NCBI RefSeq assembly: GCF_006094395.1
Contig: NZ_CP035291.1
Coordinates: 1,612,001 to 1,676,000 of the forward strand
DNA from: Staphylococcus haemolyticus
GTDB taxonomy: Bacteria; Bacillota; Bacilli; Staphylococcales; Staphylococcaceae
Reading direction: 5' to 3'
Length of the DNA: 64,000 nt
In this document: positions 19,130 through 28,556 of the stretch, in pieces
Layout: each line of letters starts with the position of its first letter
Numbering within the stretch: the first letter of the stretch is position 1
Notes under the pieces: model-generated
Told to the model about the DNA's origin: nothing
Database searches by the model: none
What the model saw: only the letters and a program-made list of their open reading frames with translations
Made by a program: the position numbers and the translations under genes

Positions 19130-21724
19130 ATGAAGAAAATATTAATATATATATGTATATTCTTAACTCTGTCTTTCTTAGGACATAGCTATATTATTTA
19201 TCGCTTTATTCACGACGGCGTATTATTTACAGGACCCAACGATGGTATCGAACAGATGATACCTATTCAAATGTTTCTATTTGATAAATGGAGCGTTGGC
19301 AATCTTTTTTATGCTACTGATTTTGGTCTAGGTGGAGATTTTTTTACGGATTTAAGCTATTATTTCTCAACAAACATACTATTTATTATTAATGTACTAT
19401 GTATCATTCTATTAAAAACATTTATACATATAAATACTCAGGGATTACTATTTTGGATGGTAAATGCGCTAGTTATTTCCACTATTAAAGCTGCATTAGC
19501 GATGTATTGTACCTATCTTTATAGTAAATTTATTTCACGTAATACTTGGATTAGTATTATTATGGCATTTCTATTTGTTATGTCGCCGCTTTATTATCGC
19601 TTTACTGTTTATTGGCCATTCTTTAGTGATGTTTTTATTTGGATGCCATTGTTACTATTTTCTATAGAACGCACACTTCAAAAACAAAAGTTTGGTCTAT
19701 TTATAGTTACAATTACACTAATAATGATAAATAATTTCTACTTTGCATATTATCTTTGTCTTATAGGTGCAGGTTACATACTTCTTCGAATAATTTTTAA
19801 ACACTCTAAAGATATTATTCCACGTGGCAAAGCTTTACTATTATTTGCTATCAGTGCCATTTTAGGGTTAGGTAATAGTTTATTTATGTTCTTCCACGGT
19901 GTTCAAAGTTTTTTAAATAACCGTCGTGTCCCTTTTTCAGGAACAGTAAATACCTTCGAAAAGCTAGATATTAACACAAATATCTTCTTTGATAATTATT
20001 TAATCGTATTGCTATTTCTAACTATTCAAGCATTATTATGTATTAAACTTTATAAACACTTTTATTATCGCTTATTCGCAATTTTAACTCTCGCATTTAT
20101 TCTATTAAGCTTTGTACCATTTATCGATCAATTGTTTAATGGATTTTCTGCACCACAAAAACGTTGGCATTTTATATTGTCTTTTAATTCAGCAATATTA
20201 ATTGGTCTATTTCTAAAATATTTTAGAACACTAAAAATCAAATCATATTTAATTAGTAATATTATTGCTGAAATTATCATTTTCGCTAGTGCTATTACAT
20301 ATCATAAATTTGTAGCTTGGCTTGTACTTGTACCAATCGTTTCTTTAATAGGGTTACTTATTTTAATTTTAAAAGATAGACGTTATCGCATTAATCTAAG
20401 CTATATATTCGGTATTTCTATAATCTTACTCAATTTAATGGTTTCTTTCGTATTTATTAAAAATCAAATTTATTTTAAAGATCATCAAGAACGAGCTAAT
20501 ACATTTTATATTAATTCAAGTTTATATAGTTCAGACTTACAGCGTTCATTAGTTAATACAATGAAGAATAGTAAGCGAGAAGATGAACGTATCGATTGGC
20601 GAGTGAATGAGCAAGATAACACACCTATGTACCAACACTTTAAGGGACTAAGTTTATATTCAAGTATCTTCCATCATAATATTCTCGATTACTATTATGA
20701 TGCACTAAAGATTAATCTTGCCGAGGAGTCACTAAGTCGCTATCAATCAATAAATGGTCGACAAAATATAGCGAGTCTTTTCTCAGTACGTTATATGATG
20801 CTTAAAGATTATCAAGGAAATTTACCCCCCTATTTTAAAAAGGTTAAAACAAGTGGACAATATTCTATCTATGAAAATACACTTACTTTGCCGAGTGTTA
20901 AAGTTACGAAAAATGTTTATAATAGTAAATCTTTAAAAACAGCTATAGATCGTGAGCATGCGATGTTAAATGGTGTGATCATGGATAATGCAGGAAAATC
21001 TTTCAAACAACCAGCATCTAATTTACTATCAAAAGTTGATATGCAACAACAAAATATTAAGCGAATTGGAAAAAATCGCTATAAGGTCATTGGTGGCAAA
21101 GGTGGTACTATAAAATTACATCTTCCAAAACAAATACGTGATAAATATGATGATTTTTATTTAACGATGAAGATTAAGAGAGGTAATCCAGATAGTAATT
21201 ACACTGTCGCTATTAATAATTACGCTAATCATCGATTGTTTAATAATTCTACCTATCGAACAGGTGTAGACACTCAACTTTATCGCACTCAACCAGATAA
21301 AAATGGTGATATCACTATTACCCTTTCGCCTGATGGTGAATTTTATGTCGATTTACAACAATTAAATGGCGAGAATTATGATACGCTTAAAAAGGTGCAT
21401 GATAATGCTAATTTTGATACAAGTTATCATGATATTAAAAATGGTATACAAGTCCAACTCAGTCACCATGAGAGTGGTGTAGCCTCAATAAACATTCCTT
21501 ATCGAAAAGGAATGCAAGCGTATGTTGATGGTCAACCTGCAAAAATCCAAAAAGTAAATTATATGATGACCGGTGTTCCAGTCGACAAAAATGCAAAACA
21601 AATTGTCATTAAATATCAACCTCCTTACTGGAATACTATGATATTCATTTCATTAATGAGTATGATTCTTAGTGCTATTTTTGTAAAAATTTTTAATTCA
21701 AAAAAACGAAAGATGAGGAAGTAA
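19130..21724 (+). CDS. YfhO-family multi-pass membrane protein, first of a tandem pair
   Basis: The 864-aa protein has a long series of membrane helices (about residues 5-455), then a large extracytoplasmic domain, and one final C-terminal helix before a KKRKMRK tail. YfhO-family features are DGVLFTGPNDGIEQMIPIQ near residue 31, GLGGDFFTDLSYYFS near residue 67 and NGFSAPQKRWHFIL near residue 340. The architecture is that of GT-C-type glycosyltransferases. In S. aureus and B. subtilis a YfhO protein is part of a three-component system (with CsbB- and GtcA-type partners) that glycosylates lipoteichoic acid; those partners are not in this window. The ATG at 19130 has an AGAGGTAAG site. The next gene, a diverged copy, starts one base after the stop. 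Which of the two is the functional counterpart is unknown. Confidence 0.88.
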   Translation: MKKILIYICIFLTLSFLGHSYIIYRFIHDGVLFTGPNDGIEQMIPIQMFLFDKWSVGNLFYATDFGLGGDFFTDLSYYFSTNILFIINVLCIILLKTFIHINTQGLLFWMVNALVISTIKAALAMYCTYLYSKFISRNTWISIIMAFLFVMSPLYYRFTVYWPFFSDVFIWMPLLLFSIERTLQKQKFGLFIVTITLIMINNFYFAYYLCLIGAGYILLRIIFKHSKDIIPRGKALLLFAISAILGLGNSLFMFFHGVQSFLNNRRVPFSGTVNTFEKLDINTNIFFDNYLIVLLFLTIQALLCIKLYKHFYYRLFAILTLAFILLSFVPFIDQLFNGFSAPQKRWHFILSFNSAILIGLFLKYFRTLKIKSYLISNIIAEIIIFASAITYHKFVAWLVLVPIVSLIGLLILILKDRRYRINLSYIFGISIILLNLMVSFVFIKNQIYFKDHQERANTFYINSSLYSSDLQRSLVNTMKNSKREDERIDWRVNEQDNTPMYQHFKGLSLYSSIFHHNILDYYYDALKINLAEESLSRYQSINGRQNIASLFSVRYMMLKDYQGNLPPYFKKVKTSGQYSIYENTLTLPSVKVTKNVYNSKSLKTAIDREHAMLNGVIMDNAGKSFKQPASNLLSKVDMQQQNIKRIGKNRYKVIGGKGGTIKLHLPKQIRDKYDDFYLTMKIKRGNPDSNYTVAINNYANHRLFNNSTYRTGVDTQLYRTQPDKNGDITITLSPDGEFYVDLQQLNGENYDTLKKVHDNANFDTSYHDIKNGIQVQLSHHESGVASINIPYRKGMQAYVDGQPAKIQKVNYMMTGVPVDKNAKQIVIKYQPPYWNTMIFISLMSMILSAIFVKIFNSKKRKMRK

Positions 21725-21725
21725 A

Positions 21726-24335
21726 TTGATTAAAAAAATATGGTCTAAACCCTTATGGACGTTTGGTTTCATTTTCATCATAGCTAATATCGTAACACTA
21801 ACCATTTATTATCCATTTATCCGGGATTACATAAAAGATGGCGTGGTATTTAGTGGCTCTGGTGATGGTTTTAGACAAATGATGCCGTTCCAATTATATT
21901 TATATGAACACTTCACACAATTAAAAGGATTTTACGATCATTCATTTGGACTAGGCGGAGATTATGTTAAAGGGTTAGCCTATTATTATTCCCTTTCACC
22001 AATCATGTGGGTCAATTTTATTATTGTATGGATCGGTGAACATATATTCCATTGGCAACCGCAAAACATTCGCTTTTGGCCAACAAATCAATTAATTGTT
22101 GCTTATGTACGAACAATAATTACTTTTATTTGTGCATTTTATTATTTTAGATATTTAAAGTTAAGTTCTACACCTCTGTTGATAGCAACAATTTTATATG
22201 GGGCATCAACAGTAGTGTTATATTACAATTTTACTTGGTCATTTTATGGAGATTTGTTAATTATATTGCCATTATCATTATGGGGAATGGAACGTTTCTT
22301 TCAACGAAGAAAGATAGGTTTGTTCATCTTTGCGGTGGCAATCACACTATTTTCAAATTTTTACTTTACTTATTATCAAGCCATTGTGTTAGGTATTTAT
22401 TTTATATTACGTGTCGTATTCCAATATCGCCATGATATCGTATCTCGTTGGCAAAAATGTTATTTACTAATTATAGGGGCTATGTTTGCGCTCCTATCAA
22501 GCATATTAGGTTTTTACACTGGTGTATCATCTTTCCTAAATAATGATCGCCAACAAAATTCTGATTTCAACATCTCTCTATTTACTGATTTAACTAAAAA
22601 TAATTATTATATATTTTCAAATGGCTTTTATGTAACAATATCACTTATTGCATTGGTGGCTTTATTAACGCCAAAGTTATATAAACACTATTACTATAAA
22701 ATTTTTGCTATTATAACGTGGTTCTTACTTATTGGTTCATTATCACAGTACTTTGATAGTGCTTTTAATGGATTCTCATTACCACAACGACGTTGGGTTT
22801 ATTTCTTAGTGTTATCTACAAGTGGACTGATTGCTTTATATATTCATCACTTATCAGAGTTGACTATGAAACAGTTTCTATTTGCAGCTGTGTCCGTATT
22901 TATTGCTGGTTTGTGTAGGTATATCATAGCTGACAACTTTGTAGATTGGATGGTAATTGCTTTAATTATCATCGTTGTGCTAGGAATATTTATCTATCGC
23001 AAATCTTTACTAAAACAACCAATTATTATGTTATCGTTGATTGTGCTATTTTTCGGTCAACAAATTATAATGACACATGATTCAAGACAAAGAACGATAG
23101 ACCCATATTCAACGACAATCAATACATTGAGCGATCCTTCATACTATAATGATACTATTGCTAAAAAAATTAATTCTATCAAAGAACATCATGATGATCC
23201 ATTTCATCGTATTGATTATATGTCGGCATATGCATTAAATTCTCCTTTTCTTTATCACTACAATGGTATTTCGCTATACTCAAGCATTTTTGATGGAGGA
23301 ATTTTGAAATATTATGATAAATTAATGCAAATTAATATGCCCGTTGATAAAAATAGTACGTATCGCTTTTTAGGAAATCGTGCAAACTTAACTGCTTTAT
23401 GGAATGTTCAAGATCGACTACGTCATCCTGAAGATCAAAATATGACTTACGGTTTTGAAAAGAAAGATACGATATTAAATGGTAAACATACGCTTATCCA
23501 TTCTAAAAACATGATTGACTATCCATCAGCTCATGTAACTAATCATATATATAATAGTGATGATTTAAAATCACCTTTAGATCGTGAACAAGCTATGTTA
23601 AAAGGGATCGTATTAAACGACAATTCAGAAAAAGCTAATACTTCATTTAAACCTAATAAAAATCTTTTAACCGAGTCAAAAATGTCTACAAAAGATGCGA
23701 CTTGGAAAAATCAAAATCATCTTAAAGTACACAAGGATAATGGTGGAGTTACATTAAAATTACCTGAATCTGTCGCGAATCAATATAAAGATATGTACGT
23801 AGAAATGGATGTTGAACTACTTTCTCCTGACAAAGCGCATTCTGTAAGTGTTAATGAATATTCGCAAAATCGAAATGAACTGAGCTACAAATATCGTCGT
23901 TTAGTTACACCAGTTACAATGCGTGTTAAAGCATCTGATAAGCTAAATATTCATCTATCTAAAGGGAATTATCGTTTATCTGTGAAAGGTATTTATGGCG
24001 AGGACTACAGCACACTTAAAAAAGCTTCAAAAGAATTAACACCTGTGAAAGTTAAAGATATGAGAAATGGTTATGTCGTCAAGAAACCTAAGAACGCAAC
24101 AGGATATGTCATTTTACCAACTGTATATGCAAAAGGTATGCATGCGCAAGTCGATGGGAAAGAAGTACCTGTTCACCAAGCTAATGGTATCATGACAGCA
24201 ATACCAGTTAATAAAGGAGATAAAGTGATTAAACTCACATACACCCCTCCTCATTTCTATCTACTTGCAATTATGAGTTTCATTGGTGTCATCGGTAGTA
24301 TATTATTTAGTTTATGGGTTAAGAAAAAACACTAA
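21726..24335 (+). CDS. YfhO-family multi-pass membrane protein, second of a tandem pair
   Basis: The 869-aa protein has the same layout as its upstream neighbour: helices in roughly the first 455 residues, a soluble domain, and a last helix near residue 845. Paired motifs include DGVVFSGSGDGFRQMMPFQ, GLGGDYVKGLAYYYSLS, NGFSLPQRRWVYF, YNGISLYSSIF and DREQAMLKGIVL, each with a clear match in the first copy, so the pair arose by an old duplication. The start is a TTG at 21726 with GAGGAAG just upstream, inside the end of the first gene, so the two are coupled. It converges on rplS and shares a bidirectional terminator with it. Role in lipoteichoic acid glycosylation is inferred from the family. 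Confidence 0.87.
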   Translation: MIKKIWSKPLWTFGFIFIIANIVTLTIYYPFIRDYIKDGVVFSGSGDGFRQMMPFQLYLYEHFTQLKGFYDHSFGLGGDYVKGLAYYYSLSPIMWVNFIIVWIGEHIFHWQPQNIRFWPTNQLIVAYVRTIITFICAFYYFRYLKLSSTPLLIATILYGASTVVLYYNFTWSFYGDLLIILPLSLWGMERFFQRRKIGLFIFAVAITLFSNFYFTYYQAIVLGIYFILRVVFQYRHDIVSRWQKCYLLIIGAMFALLSSILGFYTGVSSFLNNDRQQNSDFNISLFTDLTKNNYYIFSNGFYVTISLIALVALLTPKLYKHYYYKIFAIITWFLLIGSLSQYFDSAFNGFSLPQRRWVYFLVLSTSGLIALYIHHLSELTMKQFLFAAVSVFIAGLCRYIIADNFVDWMVIALIIIVVLGIFIYRKSLLKQPIIMLSLIVLFFGQQIIMTHDSRQRTIDPYSTTINTLSDPSYYNDTIAKKINSIKEHHDDPFHRIDYMSAYALNSPFLYHYNGISLYSSIFDGGILKYYDKLMQINMPVDKNSTYRFLGNRANLTALWNVQDRLRHPEDQNMTYGFEKKDTILNGKHTLIHSKNMIDYPSAHVTNHIYNSDDLKSPLDREQAMLKGIVLNDNSEKANTSFKPNKNLLTESKMSTKDATWKNQNHLKVHKDNGGVTLKLPESVANQYKDMYVEMDVELLSPDKAHSVSVNEYSQNRNELSYKYRRLVTPVTMRVKASDKLNIHLSKGNYRLSVKGIYGEDYSTLKKASKELTPVKVKDMRNGYVVKKPKNATGYVILPTVYAKGMHAQVDGKEVPVHQANGIMTAIPVNKGDKVIKLTYTPPHFYLLAIMSFIGVIGSILFSLWVKKKH

Positions 24336-24390
24336 ATTAAGATAATTAATAAATTAAACTTTAATTGCTTTAAAATGTGAATACAAATAA

Positions 24391-24435
24391 TAAAGCTTCC
24401 AATCTCCACTTGAAAGAAGAAGATTGGAAGCTTTA
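24391..24435. terminator. Bidirectional terminator between the yfhO pair and rplS
   Basis: The arms 24391-24405 and 24421-24435 are a perfect 15-bp inverted repeat with a 15-base loop. T-rich sequence follows on both strands. It serves the yfhO pair (plus) and the rpsP-rplS operon (minus). Confidence 0.85.
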
Positions 24436-24492
24436 TTTGTAAGACAAACGTTGTATCTAACCTCTGTCTTATTATTATACTCAGTTTGCTGA

Positions 24493-24843
24493 TTAACGAA
24501 TTTCTTGGATTCTAGCAGCTTTACCACGTAAACTACGTAAGTAGTATAATTTAGCACGACGTACTTTACCACGACGTTTAAGTTCGATTTTTTCGATTTT
24601 TGGAGTGTGTAATGGGAATGTACGTTCCACACCTACACCTGAAGAAATTTTACGAACTGTGAAAGTTTCAGAAATTCCTCCACCACGACGTTTGATTACA
24701 ACACCTTCGAATACTTGGATACGTTCACGTGAACCCTCTACGATACGTACGTGTACACGTAAAGTATCACCTGTACGGAATGCTGGTAAGTCTGTGCGTA
24801 ATTGTGATTTTGTAACTGCTTCGATTAACTTATGATTACTCAT
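24493..24843 (-). CDS. rplS: 50S ribosomal protein L19
   Basis: L19 sits at the 30S-50S interface. The protein is 116 aa from the ATG at 24843, which has GAAGGAGAG upstream; the reading frame continues to 24882 but that extension has no site. The [16 protein letters not shown] start and the [16 protein letters not shown] and [18 protein letters not shown] blocks are universal L19 sequence. It is the last gene of rpsP-rimM-trmD-rplS. Confidence 0.98.
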   Translation of the reverse strand: MSNHKLIEAVTKSQLRTDLPAFRTGDTLRVHVRIVEGSRERIQVFEGVVIKRRGGGISETFTVRKISSGVGVERTFPLHTPKIEKIELKRRGKVRRAKLYYLRSLRGKAARIQEIR

Positions 24844-24947
24844 TGATATACTCTCCTTCAACCTATGTTCTTGCCTAGACATTCATATAGCAGCGGATCA
24901 TAGTGATAATTAGTGTCTTTTCACACTTGATATATATTAGCATAATA
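24844..24947 (-). promoter_or_regulatory. rplS leader, possible L19 leader RNA
   Basis: The 104 bases between trmD and rplS contain short complementary segments, for example CTATG and CATAG about 30 bases apart just before the ribosome binding site. An L19 leader family that binds the protein is known in Firmicutes at this position. I could not align it to a covariance model by eye. Confidence 0.35.
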
Positions 24948-25685
24948 CTAATTGTTTTTCAATTGCTTTTTATAGCTTTCTAAAAATTTTTCATCGTCTT
25001 CCGTTAAAGGATATCGATCAAGTAAGTCCGGTCGCTTATGATAAGTACGGATTAATTTTTGTTCATGTCGCCATTGTTCAATATTTGCATGATTACCTGA
25101 TAATAATACATCTGGAACGGTCATACCTTCAAATTCTCTTGGACGTGTATATTGAGGGAATTCTAATAGACCATCTGAGAACGAATCATCTTGATGTGAT
25201 TGTTGATTTCCTAATACACCTGGTATTAATCGCACAATCGCATCTGTCATCGTCATCGCTGGCAATTCTCCTCCAGTTAATACATAATCCCCCATTGAAA
25301 TTTCATCCGTCACTAGGTGCGTTCTTATACGTTCATCATAACCTTCATAATGTCCACAAATAAATACGATATGCTCAGCTTCGCTTAATTCTTGTGCAAT
25401 TTCTTGTGAAAAAGGTCTACCTTGAGGACACATTAAAATGACACGCGTTTGATCAGTTCGTTGTAAATCTTTCATAGCATTGAAGACCGGTTCAGGTTTT
25501 AGGACCATACCCTGTCCACCACCAAATGGGTAATCATCCACTTGATTATGTTTATTAATGGCATAATCTCTAAAATTTACTGTATTCACACTAATGATTT
25601 CTTTATCCTGTGCCCTTTTTAAAATGGAGTGATTGAGCACGCCATCAAACATCTCAGGAAATAAAGTTAAATAATCAATTTTCAT
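24948..25685 (-). CDS. trmD: tRNA (guanine-37-N1) methyltransferase
   Basis: TrmD methylates G37 next to the anticodon using S-adenosylmethionine, preventing frameshifts. The 245-aa protein has the knotted SPOUT fold: [14 protein letters not shown] start, [17 protein letters not shown] near residue 51, [13 protein letters not shown] near residue 108 and [12 protein letters not shown] near residue 133. The start overlaps the rimM stop by one base (TAATG), so translation is coupled. rplS follows. Confidence 0.97.
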   Translation of the reverse strand: MKIDYLTLFPEMFDGVLNHSILKRAQDKEIISVNTVNFRDYAINKHNQVDDYPFGGGQGMVLKPEPVFNAMKDLQRTDQTRVILMCPQGRPFSQEIAQELSEAEHIVFICGHYEGYDERIRTHLVTDEISMGDYVLTGGELPAMTMTDAIVRLIPGVLGNQQSHQDDSFSDGLLEFPQYTRPREFEGMTVPDVLLSGNHANIEQWRHEQKLIRTYHKRPDLLDRYPLTEDDEKFLESYKKQLKNN

Positions 25686-26188
25686 TAATCTAACAACCCT
25701 TCCATAGGTGTTATATGAATCGTTTTATTTTCAATATCAATATCTTTAACTACATCAGCTATATAAGGAATGAGATATTCCTTTTCTCCTTTAACAACCC
25801 AAACATCATTTGCACCTGTTTCAAAAATATTGATAACTCTGCCGATAGGTTGATTGTCATCATCAAATACAGTACTTCCAATGATGTCAGAGTAGTAATA
25901 TTCATTTTCAGCTAATTCAATATCTTCATGATCACGTTCTTGGTACAAATAGTCACCTTTATATTGTTCGACGTCATTAATGTTATTTATTCCCTCAAAT
26001 TTCAACATATGGAATCCTTTATGAACACGGTAAGATAAGACCGTCAATTGTTCTTCATGATTTTGATGATTTACCGTCAATACTTCACCTGGTTGGAAAC
26101 GGGTATCCGTAAAATCGGAATTAGATTTCACTTTAACTTCACCTTTAATTCCATGTGTATTTACGATTTGACCAACTTCAACTTGCAT
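25685..26188 (-). CDS. rimM: Ribosome maturation factor RimM
   Basis: RimM binds S19 and assists maturation of the 30S head. The 167-aa protein has the N-terminal RimM barrel with [16 protein letters not shown] and a C-terminal PRC barrel with [20 protein letters not shown]. The ATG at 26188 follows a GAGGTG site. A perfect hairpin with a T run separates it from rpsP, so the downstream part of the operon is probably expressed at a lower level than rpsP. Confidence 0.95.
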   Translation of the reverse strand: MQVEVGQIVNTHGIKGEVKVKSNSDFTDTRFQPGEVLTVNHQNHEEQLTVLSYRVHKGFHMLKFEGINNINDVEQYKGDYLYQERDHEDIELAENEYYYSDIIGSTVFDDDNQPIGRVINIFETGANDVWVVKGEKEYLIPYIADVVKDIDIENKTIHITPMEGLLD

Positions 26189-26250
26189 ATTTGCACCTCA
26201 TTTAATCCATTAATGTCATTTTATTTATCATATCATGATTTTTCAGTATT

Positions 26251-26276
26251 TAAAAAGGCGCCATCAGTTGGCGCCT
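26251..26276 (-). terminator. Terminator or attenuator between rpsP and rimM
   Basis: AGGCGCCA (26256-26263) and TGGCGCCT (26269-26276) form an 8-bp GC-rich stem with a 5-base loop. On the minus strand five T residues follow. It lies inside the conserved rpsP-rimM-trmD-rplS operon. Confidence 0.85.
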
Positions 26277-26306
26277 CTATTACTTTACTTATAAAGTTTA
26301 AGCTAA

Positions 26307-26582
26307 TTATTTAGCGTGTTTTTGTTCATCAAAAGTTTTTAAAATACCTTGTTTAGATAAGATATTATGAACTGTATCAGTTGGTTTAGCACCGTCTTTT
26401 AACCATTTTAATGCTAATTCTTCATCAATTTTAACTTCTGGAGCATTAACACTAGCTGGGTTGTAAGTACCGATTTGTTCGATAATACGACCATCACGTG
26501 GTGAACGTGCGTCTGCTACTACGATACGATAGAATGGATTTCTTTTTGAACCTAAACGAGTTAAACGAATTTTAACTGCCAT
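26307..26582 (-). CDS. rpsP: 30S ribosomal protein S16
   Basis: S16 is an early-assembly protein of the 30S body. The 91-aa product starts [31 protein letters not shown], the S16 signature, and ends with a short Lys/His-rich tail. The start has a GGAGAG site. It is the first gene of the operon and has its own well-formed promoter; a terminator-like hairpin follows. Confidence 0.98.
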   Translation of the reverse strand: MAVKIRLTRLGSKRNPFYRIVVADARSPRDGRIIEQIGTYNPASVNAPEVKIDEELALKWLKDGAKPTDTVHNILSKQGILKTFDEQKHAK

Positions 26583-26632
26583 ATATAAAACTCTCCTTTA
26601 AATCTTTTACTTTTTATTTTCTACAAGAAATA

Positions 26633-26661
26633 ATATTAACAGTAACTTGATGTTTTGTAAA
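26633..26661 (-). promoter_or_regulatory. SigA-type promoter of rpsP
   Basis: On the minus strand TTTACA (26656-26661) and TAATAT (26633-26638) are separated by 17 bases, about 50 bases upstream of the rpsP start. Confidence 0.75.
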
Positions 26662-26674
26662 GACTTTTTTCTTT

Positions 26675-26774
26675 ACCAAATCTAGGTTTTTTCAAAACCG
26701 TAGATTTGGTTATGGACTAGCTTTAGCTAGGCCGAACCTTTCGCTAAATATATGATAGTACATTTATTTTTCAA
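26675..26774 (-). ncRNA. Possible small RNA or leader between ffh and rpsP
   Basis: On the minus strand a TTGAAA box (26769-26774) and a TATATT box (26747-26752) are 16 bases apart, just past the ffh terminator. Downstream come a CTAGCT/AGCTAG stem-loop and a hairpin with arms 26675-26690 and 26694-26710 (16 pairs, one bulge). The hairpin is followed by A residues, not T, so it is not a standard terminator. No reading frame of note fits. It may be a longer rpsP leader or a separate RNA. Confidence 0.35.
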
Positions 26775-26782
26775 TAAACATC

Positions 26783-26820
26783 AAAATATCGAACGCTCTT
26801 CAAAGAGCGTTCGATATTTT
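26783..26820 (-). terminator. Intrinsic terminator of the smc-ffh operon
   Basis: The arms 26783-26800 and 26803-26820 are a perfect 18-bp inverted repeat ending in TTTT on the minus strand, eight bases after the ffh stop. Confidence 0.9.
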
Positions 26821-26827
26821 CACTTAA

Positions 26828-28198
26828 TTAAAATGGTAAGTTCATACCTTTTAACATATTTTCCATTTGACTACGTTTACCTTTTTTACCTTTACGTCCA
26901 GCGCCACTGAATTGCTTCATCATTTTCTTCATATCATTAAATTGTTTCATCAAGCGATTCACTTCTTGTAGTGAACGACCAGAACCTTTAGCGATACGTT
27001 TTTTTCTAGAAACATTCAGAACTGCTGGGTTTTCTCTTTCACTTGGTGTCATAGACTGGATTATCGCTTTAATATGGTCAATTTGCTTTTCATCCATATT
27101 TAACTTATCCATGCCTTTCATCTTATTCATTCCTGGAATCATTTTCATGATGTCATCAAGTGGGCCAAGATTTTTAACTTGGTCCAATTGTTCAAGGAAA
27201 TCGTCCAATGTGAACGTAGAATTACGCATTTTTTGTTCTAAATCTTTAGCTTTTTCTTGGTCGACGTCTTGCTGAGCTTTTTCGATAAGACTAAGAACAT
27301 CACCCATGCCTAATATACGAGATGCCATACGTTCAGGATGGAATAATTCCAGTCCATCCATTTTCTCACTCATACCAACAAATTTAATTGGTTTTTGAGT
27401 TACTGAACGAATAGATAAAGCAGCACCACCACGAGTGTCCCCATCTAATTTAGTCAACGTAACACCAGTAACGTCTAATTGGTCATCAAATGATTGCGCA
27501 ACGTTAACTGCGTCTTGCCCAGTCATAGCATCTACAACTAACATGATTTCATTAGGTTTAGAAATTTCTTTAACTTCTTGAAGTTCATTCATTAACGCTT
27601 CATCAATATGCAAACGACCTGCTGTATCAATGATTACAAAATCTAAATGTTCTTCTTTGGCATGTTTTAATGCATTTTCAACGATTTGTTGCGGTTTAAC
27701 TTGGTCCCCTTCACTATAAACAGGAACGTCAAGTTGTTTACCTACCGTTTGTAATTGATTAATTGCGGCTGGTCGATAAATATCCGCTGCAACTAACATT
27801 GGCTTTTTATTATATTTTTTACGCATTAATAATGCTAGTTTACCGGCTGTTGTTGTTTTACCTGCACCTTGTAAACCAACCATCATCACAACAGTTGGTG
27901 GCTTGTTTGCCATTTTAATCGTTGAGTTTTCGCCACCCATTAATTGAGTTAATTCATCTTGTACAATTTTAATGACTTGTTGACCAGGTGTTAATGATTG
28001 CATTACATCTGATCCTAAGGCACGATCTGACACTGTCTTAACAAATTCTTTAACTACTTTAAAGTTTACATCGGCTTCTAATAATGCTAATCGTACTTCA
28101 CGCATCATTGCTTTAATATCCGCTTCAGTAACTTTACCTTTACCACGCATTCTCTGCATCGTAGCTTGCAAACGATCGGATAATCCTTCAAATGCCAT
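26828..28198 (-). CDS. ffh: Signal recognition particle GTPase Ffh
   Basis: Ffh binds 4.5S/scRNA and signal peptides and delivers nascent membrane proteins to FtsY. The 456-aa protein has the N domain, the G domain with GLQGAGKTTT near residue 105, DTAGR, and TKLDGDTRGG, and a Met-rich M domain with FTLDDFLEQLDQVKNLG and SRKKRIAKGSGRSLQEVNRL. The ATG at 28198 has a GGGAGGG site. It follows ylxM by 25 bases in smc-ftsY-ylxM-ffh, which ends with a strong terminator. Confidence 0.98.
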   Translation of the reverse strand: MAFEGLSDRLQATMQRMRGKGKVTEADIKAMMREVRLALLEADVNFKVVKEFVKTVSDRALGSDVMQSLTPGQQVIKIVQDELTQLMGGENSTIKMANKPPTVVMMVGLQGAGKTTTAGKLALLMRKKYNKKPMLVAADIYRPAAINQLQTVGKQLDVPVYSEGDQVKPQQIVENALKHAKEEHLDFVIIDTAGRLHIDEALMNELQEVKEISKPNEIMLVVDAMTGQDAVNVAQSFDDQLDVTGVTLTKLDGDTRGGAALSIRSVTQKPIKFVGMSEKMDGLELFHPERMASRILGMGDVLSLIEKAQQDVDQEKAKDLEQKMRNSTFTLDDFLEQLDQVKNLGPLDDIMKMIPGMNKMKGMDKLNMDEKQIDHIKAIIQSMTPSERENPAVLNVSRKKRIAKGSGRSLQEVNRLMKQFNDMKKMMKQFSGAGRKGKKGKRSQMENMLKGMNLPF

Positions 28199-28223
28199 AT
28201 CAATTGCCCTCCCTTATCTCTAT

Positions 28224-28556
28224 TTATTCTAATTCTTCTAATTGATTAATGTATTGTTCTAACTTCTTAGAATCATTTAATGTTTGTTTCATATCGTCAT
28301 AAATTTTACGACGTTGTTCAAATTTTTCATACAAATTCAATTTAGCTTCATAATCTTCTACTAAATCGCCAGTTCTTCTTATATTATCATAAACTGCTTG
28401 TCTACTCACATCAAATGTCTCTGCAATTTCACTTAGTGAATAGTCTCTCAAATAAAACAGTTCCAAATAATTTCTTTGTTTTTCAGTTAATAATGTTTGA
28501 TAAAAATCAAACAAATAATTCATTCGCAAAGTTTTAACTAAATCATTTTTCCCCAT
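28224..28556 (-). CDS. ylxM: YlxM-like helix-turn-helix protein of the SRP operon
   Basis: The 110-aa protein has a sigma-70 region-4-like helix-turn-helix with [25 protein letters not shown] near residues 43-67 and a coiled-coil C-terminal half. Streptococcal YlxM has been reported to bind SRP components and stimulate their activity. The start is the ATG at 28556, with TGAGGA upstream, 14 bases inside the end of ftsY; a start five codons earlier has a poorer site. The tight overlap and position between ftsY and ffh support an SRP role. Confidence 0.92.
   Translation of the reverse strand: MGKNDLVKTLRMNYLFDFYQTLLTEKQRNYLELFYLRDYSLSEIAETFDVSRQAVYDNIRRTGDLVEDYEAKLNLYEKFEQRRKIYDDMKQTLNDSKKLEQYINQLEELE

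Noticed and set aside
24354-24632. Minus-strand 92-codon frame overlapping the end of rplS
   Set aside because: It is out of frame with rplS, runs through the terminator hairpin and lacks a ribosome binding site.
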